A stretch of DNA of 31,808 bases. It comes from a virus. The notes beneath the pieces were generated by a model that was given only the letters and a program-made list of their open reading frames with translations, was not told the DNA's origin and ran no database searches. A program made the position numbers and the translations under genes. Positions 5,656-12,450 of this stretch are shown one piece after another. Location: the IMG/VR virus record IMGVR_UViG_3300024177_000018, positions 1 through 31,808 of that record; one strand, written 5' to 3'. How positions within the stretch are numbered: the first letter of the stretch is position 1; every line of letters begins with the position of its first letter.

Positions 5656-6744
5656 ATGAAGTTCAAATCACCCATGCCCTACTTTGGCGGTAAATCGGTA
5701 GTTGCCGAAAAGGTATGGAGCCGTCTGGGCTCGGAGGTGGGCAACTTTGTCGATCCTTTCATGGGATCCAACGCGATGCTTCTGGGCCGTCCCGGATGGT
5801 CCCCTAAGAAAAAGTGGGTGGAGACAGTCAATGATAAGGACGGCTACGTAGCAAATTTTTTCCGTGCCCTGAAAGCAGATCCGGATAAGGTCAGTCACTA
5901 CGCCGATAACACGGTTAATGAAACAGATAAACTCGCCCGGCATGCTTGGTTGGCCGGGAAGCGGGAACATATCCTTTCCAAGCTGGAGGGCGATCCAGAC
6001 TGGTACAATGCCAAAATTGCCGGCTGGTGGGTATGGGGCATAGGATTGTGGATTGGCGGCGGTTATTGCGACGGCAAGGGAAGTTGGGTACGAGTGAAAG
6101 ACGCCAATGGCGACTGGAGAATAGAAAAGAAGGATAAAAAGCACCCCGATGTCCAAAACGGGACGGGCGTATGTAAACAGGTGCCCCATTTGTCAGGCAA
6201 GGGAATGGGTGTAACAAAGCAGATTGTCAGTTATTGCTTGCGAGGAGTGAACAGAAATCTCGATAAGCATACGCTAACAAAGAATGCCGGGACGGGGGAA
6301 TGCGGCCTGTATGAATGGATGCTTGTGCTGGCCAGCCGACTGGAAAAGGTCAGGGTATGTTGCGGGGACTGGAAACGGGTGCTCACGCCAGCTGTTACCA
6401 CGGGAAGCTTCGGCACGACGGCAATTTTTTTCGATCCCCCCTACTCCAATGCGGACAGGTCTGATGTGTACTCCAACGAGGATTATACAGTCGCCCGTAA
6501 GGTCAGGAAATGGTGCAAGCTGAATGGCGGTAATGAAGAATTTCGCATAGCTTTGTGTGGCTATGCCGGGGAAGGCCACGAAGTGTTGGAAAGCATGGGA
6601 TGGGAGGTGTACCGATGGGAAGCAGCAGGTGGGTACGGTAATCAGGGGGATGGGGCCGGGGTAGTCAATAAGAAACGAGAAAGCATTTGGTTCAGTCCCC
6701 ATTGCCTGAAGGAATACCAAAGCTGGAAGATTTTCCAGAAGTAG
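5656..6744 (+). CDS. dam: D12-class DNA N6-adenine methyltransferase
   Basis: 362 residues. PYFGGKS at residues 8-14 is the S-adenosylmethionine-binding motif of Dam/D12 enzymes (usually PFxGGK), VDPFMGSNA at ~32-40 the following motif, and FFDPPYS at ~258-264 the catalytic DPPY. The family methylates the amino group of adenine in short DNA sites; the target here cannot be read from sequence. The segment between motifs is long and Trp-rich. A GTG at 5617 would place the start inside the terminator, so ATG 5656 is preferred. AT-richer codons than the neighbours suggest later acquisition. Likely role: protection of phage DNA from restriction or replication control. Confidence 0.88.
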   Translation: MKFKSPMPYFGGKSVVAEKVWSRLGSEVGNFVDPFMGSNAMLLGRPGWSPKKKWVETVNDKDGYVANFFRALKADPDKVSHYADNTVNETDKLARHAWLAGKREHILSKLEGDPDWYNAKIAGWWVWGIGLWIGGGYCDGKGSWVRVKDANGDWRIEKKDKKHPDVQNGTGVCKQVPHLSGKGMGVTKQIVSYCLRGVNRNLDKHTLTKNAGTGECGLYEWMLVLASRLEKVRVCCGDWKRVLTPAVTTGSFGTTAIFFDPPYSNADRSDVYSNEDYTVARKVRKWCKLNGGNEEFRIALCGYAGEGHEVLESMGWEVYRWEAAGGYGNQGDGAGVVNKKRESIWFSPHCLKEYQSWKIFQK

Positions 6745-6752
6745 GATCTTCC

Positions 6753-6758
6753 TATAAT
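6753..6758 (+). promoter_or_regulatory. -10 element upstream of csrA
   Basis: TATAAT at 6753-6758 in CTTCCTATAATAATTT, just after the methylase stop and 23 bases before the csrA start; GAAGGGAATCCG provides the ribosome site. The -35 is weak (ATTTTC near 6730-6735). The CCTATAAT context is the same as in the four cassettes and the methylase promoter. Confidence 0.5.
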
Positions 6759-6781
6759 AATTTCAACGCGAAGGGAATCCG

Positions 6782-7045
6782 ATGCTCGTATTGGGACGAT
6801 TGGAGCGACAATCGGTGACGTTCTTCCTGCCGGACGGCAGGGAATGCCACCTTACCGTCATTGAGATCCGCCGGACCTATGGCGAGAGCCGGGTGCGTTT
6901 GGCCCTGGATTTCCCCATTGACGTGAAGATCCTCAGATCGGAATTGCTGCACGAACCACAGGAGATACAGGATGCCGACGAAAGTCAATCGGGCCGAGCT
7001 GCTGGCGAAATTGCAGGCGATCCAGCCAGGGACGGCGACGCATGA
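6782..7045 (+). CDS. csrA: CsrA/RsmA-family translational regulator
   Basis: The first ~55 residues fit CsrA: MLVLGR at the N-terminus, SVTFF with a DGR turn, LTVIEIRR, ESRVRLALDFP, then VKILRSELL. CsrA dimers bind GGA motifs in mRNA leaders and block or promote translation; the conserved Leu4 and the Arg of the last strand (here R52) that contact RNA are present. A two-residue insertion (FLPDGREC) and a 30-residue Asp/Gly/Ala-rich tail are unusual; the tail is the part that overlaps the clamp gene by 74 bases and may be non-functional. The phage's own promoter leaders carry paired GGA motifs at the start codon, making them candidate targets (inference). Confidence 0.85.
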   Translation: MLVLGRLERQSVTFFLPDGRECHLTVIEIRRTYGESRVRLALDFPIDVKILRSELLHEPQEIQDADESQSGRAAGEIAGDPARDGDA

Positions 7046-8057
7046 CCGCGCCGTAGAGCAAGCCAGTTGCTTCATATTCCGCAGCGGCTTGGCCCAATCC
7101 TATAACGATGATGTCGCATGTACTATAGCCAGCGGCTTGCCGGAGGAATTTTCCGGGGCCGTGCCCGCCGCGAAATTCCTGGCCTTGCTCTCCAAAATGG
7201 CCGAGGAAGACATCGACCTCGAATGGTCCGACAGCGAGGTCGTCGTCAGCGGCCGGAAGGGCAGGAAATCGGGTTTCCGCCTGGAGGCCGAGATCCTTTC
7301 CGCCGTCGACTCGGTCGAGCAGCCGAAGGAGGAGGAATGGAAGCCGCTGCCGGAGGGGTTCGGCGAGGCGGTGTCCATCGTCCAGGAATGCGCTGGCGAC
7401 GAGAAGCAATTCATCACCAACGTTGTGAACATTCATCAGAAATGGCTTGAGGCCGGGGACGACGTCCAATGCGTTCGGTACAAGATCAAGACTGATGTCA
7501 AAACTCCGGTCATGGTAAGGCAGAAGGCCATCAAGCACGTATCGACCCTGGGCATGACGGAATTCTTCGACGCCGACTCATGGCTCCATTTCCGCAATCC
7601 GCAGGGGCTGACGTTCTCCTGCCGCTGCTTCATCGACCCGCCCTACCCGACCGACGAGATATCCGCCGTCCTGAAGCAGAAGGACGGGCATCCCATGACG
7701 CTGCCGAAGGGGCTGGTCGATTCGGTCGATTTGGCCGAAACGATAATAGCGGGGGACAAGGGCTCGTCGGTGCTTATCAGCCTGAAACCGGGGCGGCTTA
7801 ATTTCAAGGCGGTCTCCTCCGACGGCTGCTGGCACAAGGAGGCCAAGAAGATCGCCTACGAGGGGAACGCGATGTCGTTCTTCATCTCGCCGAAATTGCT
7901 CAAGGATCTGGTGACCAAGCACCACGACGTCATCGTCATGGAGGATAAGCTGCGGGTGGACGGCGGAAGTTACACATATCTCTCATGCCTTGGAATTCCT
8001 GAAGAGGAAAGCCCGGCAGCGGAGCCCGTGGCGGCGATGGCGGATGGGGAGGAATGA
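6972..8057 (+). CDS. dnaN: DnaN-like sliding clamp
   Basis: 361 residues, the usual length of a three-domain bacterial beta clamp. The N-terminal segment (NRAELLAKLQAIQPG, then QASCFIFRSGLAQSYNDDVA) and GAVPAAKFLALLSKM resemble phage clamp-like proteins. The C-terminus has the clamp ending AMSFFISPKLLKDLVTKHHD, VIVMEDKLRVDGG and YTYLSCL. The ring would tether the polymerase encoded at 10427, loaded by the ATPase at 12451. Ribosome site GGAGATACAG precedes ATG 6972, within the csrA frame. Assignment rests on pattern recognition, as clamp sequences are poorly conserved. Confidence 0.72.
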   Translation: MPTKVNRAELLAKLQAIQPGTATHDRAVEQASCFIFRSGLAQSYNDDVACTIASGLPEEFSGAVPAAKFLALLSKMAEEDIDLEWSDSEVVVSGRKGRKSGFRLEAEILSAVDSVEQPKEEEWKPLPEGFGEAVSIVQECAGDEKQFITNVVNIHQKWLEAGDDVQCVRYKIKTDVKTPVMVRQKAIKHVSTLGMTEFFDADSWLHFRNPQGLTFSCRCFIDPPYPTDEISAVLKQKDGHPMTLPKGLVDSVDLAETIIAGDKGSSVLISLKPGRLNFKAVSSDGCWHKEAKKIAYEGNAMSFFISPKLLKDLVTKHHDVIVMEDKLRVDGGSYTYLSCLGIPEEESPAAEPVAAMADGEE

Positions 8058-8362
8058 TGATGATCGAGCAGGAAAATAACGATGGCCTGCCGGTATTGCG
8101 TTTTGACGCCGAGCAGAGTCGCCTGTTCAGGGAGAAGTATCCGGAGTTGTTCATTAAGGAGGAAGCCATGCCTGACCCCAAAAGCAGCCCGCTCTGGCCC
8201 GCGTTCGTATCGCACATGAAGGCGACCTACGGGCGCGATCCCAATTCGCCGAAGGACTTTTCCGACGAGGCACGCAATTCCGATCTATGGGTGGCGTTCA
8301 TCGCCGGGGCCAGGGCCGAGGCAGAGGCCGAGCAGTGTGATCCGGCCGAGGCGTGCAAATGA
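8054..8362 (+). CDS. 102-aa hypothetical protein, possibly two small genes fused
   Basis: ATG 8054 overlaps the clamp stop. An internal ATG at 8168 has a perfect ribosome site (ATTAAGGAGGAAGCC), the same junction as at 3909-3922, but with one extra base so that no stop codon intervenes. The protein may therefore be a fusion of a 38-residue peptide (ending LFIKEEA) with a 64-residue protein starting MPDPKSSPLWPAF, or translation may start at both sites. It ends QCDPAEACK, a degenerate form of the recurring C-terminal tag, and the last codons overlap the next start. Confidence 0.65.
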   Translation: MMMIEQENNDGLPVLRFDAEQSRLFREKYPELFIKEEAMPDPKSSPLWPAFVSHMKATYGRDPNSPKDFSDEARNSDLWVAFIAGARAEAEAEQCDPAEACK

Positions 8363-8604
8363 AACGGACAAGCGAAAAAAGGAAGGCCGATATCCTCCTG
8401 GAATATGGATGGATTCCAGATTCCAAGTCTACGTCTATATTCAGCACGACCTATGCCTTATGGCTTATGCCTGAGCTTGCTTGTCGGAGCAAGCCGATTC
8501 CCCACAGCGAATGGCTTTCTCTTGAAGCGGCTTGGGAGAGGCATAACGAAGAGCACAACCCATTCTATGAGTTGGGGAATCTGGTCGAGGAAGCTTGCAA
8601 ATGA
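8359..8604 (+). CDS. 81-aa hypothetical protein ending in the tag
   Basis: ATG 8359 overlaps the previous TGA. N-terminus basic (MKRTSEKRKADILLEYGW), middle aromatic, C-terminus NPFYELGNLVEEACK: the recurring tag with Asn replacing the first Asp, one residue from the end. The tag codons run into the next start, GCTTGCAAATGA, as at 8351-8362 and 28924-28935. No family recognised. Confidence 0.7.
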   Translation: MKRTSEKRKADILLEYGWIPDSKSTSIFSTTYALWLMPELACRSKPIPHSEWLSLEAAWERHNEEHNPFYELGNLVEEACK

Positions 8605-8879
8605 AGATCAAGCAATATCGCTACAGGCAAATGAAGCCTAAAGTGACATTTAAGGATGCTACCAAGGCGGAGAAGGCCCTTGCCGCGAAGTACACGCGGA
8701 TCAGGAAGGTAGGCAAAGAATACCTTCCCATGCTGGTAGTCGGCGTGCAATGCTTTTGGCTTGAGCCCAGGCGATGCAATAAGGAAGAGGCTTCGTGGGT
8801 TTGCTGGATGATGGCCAAGGCGTTGTTGGCGGTGGTTTTGCAGAAAAGGGACGAGATCGCGATATCGGGGCAATTGTGA
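8601..8879 (+). CDS. 92-aa basic hypothetical protein
   Basis: ATG 8601, four-base overlap with the preceding stop. Basic N-terminus (MKIKQYRYRQMKPK), a central segment VGKEYLPMLVVGVQCFWLEP, and a hydrophobic helix SWVCWMMAKALLAVVLQKRD. This last helix could be amphipathic or membrane-associated, but it is short and charged at the end. No recognised family. Its stop overlaps the polymerase exonuclease start, so it belongs to the replication operon. Confidence 0.65.
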   Translation: MKIKQYRYRQMKPKVTFKDATKAEKALAAKYTRIRKVGKEYLPMLVVGVQCFWLEPRRCNKEEASWVCWMMAKALLAVVLQKRDEIAISGQL

Positions 8880-10156
8880 TGAAAGGATTCTTCTCCTCCG
8901 CTGCGTTGACTACGTCCGTGGCTCTTCCATTAGTCCCTCAATGCGGCAGCTGTGGGCTTTATAAAACATGCCAGTCGCCTAAAATGCCCGTAACGGGCAA
9001 AGGCCGCAAGAAGATACTCGTGCTAGCGGAGGGTCCTGGGAAAGACGAAGACTCTCAAGGCATTCAGTTATGTGGGGCGTCCGGCCAGCACCTGGAGAAG
9101 GCCCTGGCCAAGTTCGGCATCGACATGCGACGCGACTGCTGGCTTTCCAATTCTATTATTTGCCGAGCCACCAACGCGGCGGGAAGCAACCGAGCCCCTA
9201 CCGAGAAGGAAATAGGTTTTTGCAGGCCGAACCTCACCAAGGCGTTGCAGGAACTGAGGCCGAGGACAATCATATGCCTGGGCGAGTGCGCGGTGCAATC
9301 TCTGATCCAGCCGATATTCGACGACGGCGGTGGCTACGCTATAGGACGCTGGGCCGGATGGGATATCCCGTGCCAGAAGCTGAATGCGTGGGTATGCCCT
9401 ACATGGCATCCGGCGTATTTGCTCAGGGAGGCGTCTCCCACCTTGCAATTGCTTTGGGAAGGGCATCTACGGAAGGCTGCTGATCACGCTTTCGGGAGTA
9501 CAGATCCGGTTCTTGGCGACATCAAGAATCTAGTTGATGAGGCATGCGGGGAGGACGGCAGGCCTTGGAAGGAGCCGCCTGATTGGCCCAAAAGCGTGGA
9601 TATCATCCTGGGCGACAAGGAAGCCGCCGAGCGGATCATGCTGATGACGGAGGTAAATGACGGGGCGTTGGCATTCGACTACGAGTCCACATCACTCAAG
9701 CCGGACAGCAAAGACGTTGGGATATTTTGCTGCTCGATCAGTGATGGTAAGAAAGCTATTGCCTATCCCTGGCAGGGGAAGGCGATCAGGGCTACGGAAT
9801 CGTTCTTGCGGTCAAACGTGCCGAAGATAGGTGCGAACGTGAAGTTCGAGTCCAGATGGACGATGGCCAAGCTCAAGATCAGGGTGAGGAATTGGTGGTG
9901 GGATACGATGATCGCGGCCCATATCCTTGATTGCCGTTCAGGAATCACAGGTCTCAAAATGCAGGCGTACTGCAATCTAGGGCAGGGAACCTATAATAGT
10001 CGTGTGGATAGTTTCCTCAAGGCCGAAGGGTCCAATTCGCGGAACAGGATAGGGCAAGCAGATTTGAATGATGTGCTGCGCTATTGTGGACTCGATTCGC
10101 TTCTGGAATATAAGCTGGCGATGAAACAACGAAAACAGATGGGCTATGGGGACTGA
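8879..10156 (+). CDS. Uracil-DNA glycosylase (family 4/5-like) fused to DEDDy 3'-5' exonuclease
   Basis: 425 residues, two domains. Residues ~20-205: Fe-S-type UDG with CGSCGLYKTC (C22, C25, C31), AEGPGKDEDSQG (the G-E-x-P-G motif), and TWHPAYLLR (the HP-x-Y catalytic loop). Residues ~240-425: proofreading exonuclease of family A polymerases with ALAFDYEST (Exo I), GANVKFESRW (Exo II) and LRYCGLDSLLEYKL (Exo III, Y-x3-D). Between them, DPVLGDIKNLVDEAC is a copy of the recurring tag with one inserted residue. In SPO1-type phages a UDG-like domain, exonuclease and polymerase are one chain; here the polymerase is separate at 10427. ATG 8879 overlaps the previous TGA. Confidence 0.88.
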   Translation: MKGFFSSAALTTSVALPLVPQCGSCGLYKTCQSPKMPVTGKGRKKILVLAEGPGKDEDSQGIQLCGASGQHLEKALAKFGIDMRRDCWLSNSIICRATNAAGSNRAPTEKEIGFCRPNLTKALQELRPRTIICLGECAVQSLIQPIFDDGGGYAIGRWAGWDIPCQKLNAWVCPTWHPAYLLREASPTLQLLWEGHLRKAADHAFGSTDPVLGDIKNLVDEACGEDGRPWKEPPDWPKSVDIILGDKEAAERIMLMTEVNDGALAFDYESTSLKPDSKDVGIFCCSISDGKKAIAYPWQGKAIRATESFLRSNVPKIGANVKFESRWTMAKLKIRVRNWWWDTMIAAHILDCRSGITGLKMQAYCNLGQGTYNSRVDSFLKAEGSNSRNRIGQADLNDVLRYCGLDSLLEYKLAMKQRKQMGYGD

Positions 10157-10160
10157 TTCT

Positions 10161-10421
10161 ATGTATGTCAGGATCAAGATTTGCGCCGTGGGAGACCCAC
10201 CGGCGTTCCCGGAATTGCCCAGCGGCATCGAGGGCGAATGTCTGGGCTTCGCCATCCTGGAGAAGGGGACGGCCGGAGGCAAGACATCCTGCGCCATCAT
10301 GACCAAGGGGGCCGACGGTGTTCCTGTTATGGTCCAATTTACCGGTGATATGTTCCTCACGATGGCCGCAGCCCTCAAGGGGGCCAGGGAGCGGTTCGGC
10401 GATCCTTGGGATGGGGTTTAA
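10161..10421 (+). CDS. 86-aa protein between the exonuclease and polymerase genes
   Basis: ATG 10161 chosen because it follows the upstream TGA; an in-frame ATG at 10146 would overlap the exonuclease gene. Beta-rich sequence (MYVRIKICAVGDPPAFPELP, ECLGFAILEKG, TSCAIMTKGADGVPVMVQFT) with a closing helix MFLTMAAALKGARERFG. It resembles small phage proteins of unknown function. Its position between the two parts of a polymerase that is usually one protein suggests insertion into an ancestral fusion, or a role as an accessory subunit; neither is shown. Confidence 0.7.
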   Translation: MYVRIKICAVGDPPAFPELPSGIEGECLGFAILEKGTAGGKTSCAIMTKGADGVPVMVQFTGDMFLTMAAALKGARERFGDPWDGV

Positions 10422-10426
10422 TTCTC

Positions 10427-11857
10427 ATGAAGCAAGCATCTCCCAGGGAAGCGATGGCCTTGTTCATGCGCGGCCAGGTCGCCCTCGCCGAGGTCGAAAA
10501 GGCCGGGATCAGGATCGACGTCCCCTACCTTGACAGGATGATCGAGGAGACAGGCGAGCGGGCCAAGGAGCTTGAAGCTAAACTGAAGGGCGACCCGGCG
10601 TTCAAGATATGGCGGCGGGAGTTCGGCTCCAAGGCGAATCTCGGCAGCGACGCCCAATTGGGCCGGGTGGTCTACGGGAGTTTGGGCTACCCCTGCACGA
10701 CGTACACCTACGGCGGGGCCAAGGGGGAGAAGCGACCGTCCACCAGCGAGGAGGCTCTGAAGAACGTGGATTTGCCGTTTGTCAGGGATTGGCTCGAATG
10801 GCAGCGGCTCAAGGACAAGGTGCATACGACCTACCTGAAGGGGATACGGCGGGAGGTGGTTGACGGGTTCCTCCATCCGTCATTCAACTTGAATACGGTA
10901 ATTAGTTTCCGAAGTTCTTCGAGCTCGCCGAATTTCCAAAACATACCCGTGCGGGATCCGAAGTACGCCAAGCTGATCCGTACGGCGTTCATCCCCCGCG
11001 ATGGCTGCCTGATCATAGAGAACGATTTCAAGGCCGCCGAAGTGACCCTGGCCTGCATTTACACAGGGGATCCTGTTCTTGCCGAGTATATCACAAATCC
11101 CAAGAAGGACATGCACAGGGATTGTGCCCAGAAGCTGTTCTTCTGCAAGGGGCAGCCTAGGGAATGGTGGAAGAAGAAGGGGCCAGGGGGCGGGGCCGAC
11201 GTTCGCTACACGGCCAAGGGGGATTTCGTTTTCGCCAGCTTCTACGGCAGCTATTACATCCAGACGGCCCAGCGGATGTGGGACCAGATGGAGGAGATGG
11301 AATTGGCCGTCGGCGACGTGCCGATGCGGGAATGGATGAAGCAGAACGGCATCGGGGAATTGGGGGATATGGATCCAAACGAGCGGCCCAGGGACGGGAC
11401 GTTCGAGAAGCATGTCAAGGAATATGAGGACTGGTACTGGAATGAGCAATATGTCGTCTACTCGCAATGGAAGCGGGACTGGTATCAGGCGTACCTGAAC
11501 AACGGCTATTTTGATACGCTCACCGGATTTCATCATGAGGGGTACTTCAGCCGCAACCAGGTGCTTAATTACCCCATTCAAGGAAGCTCGTTCCATTGCC
11601 TCCTCTGGGTCATGTGCGAGATGATTGATTGGCTCAAGAAGAACAAGATGCGGAGCAGGGTTATCGGACAGATACATGATAGCTTGATAGCTGATGTGGC
11701 CCGCAACGAGAAGGACGATTACCTCCAGAAATTGAGCCAGCTTGTTCGGGTCGATATCCGCAAGCATTGGCCTTGGATCACGGTCCCGCTGACAATCGAA
11801 TGCGAGTTGGCCTACGAAAATTGGTTCTCGAAAAGCGAATTCCCGATGCCGGTATGA
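10427..11857 (+). CDS. polA: Family A DNA polymerase, polymerase domain only
   Basis: 476 residues. Motif A: IENDFKAAEVTLACIYTGD, with the first catalytic Asp (usual form DYSQIELR). Motif B: RYTAKGDFVFASFYGSYY, with the conserved Arg, Lys and Tyr-Gly. Motif C: GQIHDSLIADV, where the usual HDE is HDS, seen in some phage enzymes. FRSSSSSPNFQNIPVRD is the template-contact segment. There is no exonuclease domain; that activity is in the 8879 gene. Start ATG 10427 lies 5 bases past the preceding stop; an upstream in-frame ATG at 10406 overlaps it. It makes the phage DNA together with the clamp and loader. Confidence 0.92.
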   Translation: MKQASPREAMALFMRGQVALAEVEKAGIRIDVPYLDRMIEETGERAKELEAKLKGDPAFKIWRREFGSKANLGSDAQLGRVVYGSLGYPCTTYTYGGAKGEKRPSTSEEALKNVDLPFVRDWLEWQRLKDKVHTTYLKGIRREVVDGFLHPSFNLNTVISFRSSSSSPNFQNIPVRDPKYAKLIRTAFIPRDGCLIIENDFKAAEVTLACIYTGDPVLAEYITNPKKDMHRDCAQKLFFCKGQPREWWKKKGPGGGADVRYTAKGDFVFASFYGSYYIQTAQRMWDQMEEMELAVGDVPMREWMKQNGIGELGDMDPNERPRDGTFEKHVKEYEDWYWNEQYVVYSQWKRDWYQAYLNNGYFDTLTGFHHEGYFSRNQVLNYPIQGSSFHCLLWVMCEMIDWLKKNKMRSRVIGQIHDSLIADVARNEKDDYLQKLSQLVRVDIRKHWPWITVPLTIECELAYENWFSKSEFPMPV

Positions 11858-11872
11858 TATACAAATTTAGAT

Positions 11873-11945
11873 GCGCTGATGGGGCAATGGTAGCCCGCCC
11901 GCTTTTCCAGGCGGGAGGAGGCGGTTCGATTCCGACCTCAGCGCT
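11873..11945 (+). tRNA. tRNA-Gly-like element with an 8-base anticodon loop
   Basis: Acceptor GCGCTGA 11873-11879 with TCAGCGC 11938-11944, 7 perfect pairs. D arm GGGC-AATGGTA-GCCC, typical of glycine tRNAs. Anticodon stem CCCGC 11898-11902 with GCGGG 11911-11915 enclosing TTTTCCAG, eight bases; TCC (Gly) or TTC would be read depending on frame. T arm GGTTCGATTCC with a 5-bp stem if A11935 is bulged. No CCA encoded. It sits 15 bases after the polymerase stop and is open in the frame of the downstream Mom-like gene. Confidence 0.7.
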
Positions 11946-11964
11946 TCAGCTTAGGTTCGTCGAA

Positions 11965-12438
11965 GTGCCAATGGTATACGCCCAAAAGATGAATGAGAGA
12001 TGGCATAGCCTCTTGCCAAGGACGGATTTGGGGAATCTGCTTTGCGGGAGCATCAGCGTAGCCTACGTCGCCGAATGGGAGGGCATGTACTATGCCATAG
12101 CGATATACAGCCAACCGATTATTAGGGCGGTAGCCAAAGACGGCAAGACATTGGAGCTTCGGAGATTAGCCATATGTAAGGAAGCCCCGAAGAACACCGC
12201 GTCCAGGATGATGGCCATTACCAAAAAGCTGGTTAAGAAAAAGTACCCGTTTCTGAAGCGGATAATAAGCTATCTGGCTGTTGACGTTCATAGCGGGACG
12301 ATTTACAAGGCGGCTGGGTGGAAGCCGGTAGGGAAGGTAGTAGACGCCCGGCCGCAGAGGAAGTTCGGAGACAAGAATCGGGCAACAGGTCCATTGCAGA
12401 CAAAGTCCAGAAAACAGCGGTGGGAAATTAAACTTTAG
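11965..12438 (+). CDS. mom: Mom-like DNA-modification protein (GNAT fold)
   Basis: The core ELRRLAICKEAPKNTASRMM, a basic helix KKLVKKKYPF, IISYLAVDVHSGTIYKAAGW and KPVGK match the phage Mu Mom family, whose members modify adenine in phage DNA to a carbamoylmethyl form and so evade restriction. Start uncertain: GTG 11965 and ATG 11971 are the first starts after the tRNA-like element, but the frame stays open through that element to ATG 11854, which overlaps the polymerase stop. The strand LRFVEVPMVYAQKM, which other Mom proteins have near the N-terminus, begins before GTG 11965. The basic C-terminus is typical of DNA binding. Confidence 0.72.
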   Translation: MPMVYAQKMNERWHSLLPRTDLGNLLCGSISVAYVAEWEGMYYAIAIYSQPIIRAVAKDGKTLELRRLAICKEAPKNTASRMMAITKKLVKKKYPFLKRIISYLAVDVHSGTIYKAAGWKPVGKVVDARPQRKFGDKNRATGPLQTKSRKQRWEIKL

Positions 12439-12450
12439 GGGTATCGAAGG

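Noticed and set aside
9992-9997. TATAAT as promoter inside the exonuclease gene
   Set aside because: It is in the middle of a coding region, has no -35 or leader block, and no gene starts soon after.
10880-11767. 295-residue - strand frame
   Set aside because: It is antisense to the polymerase gene, whose catalytic motifs are clear on the + strand.
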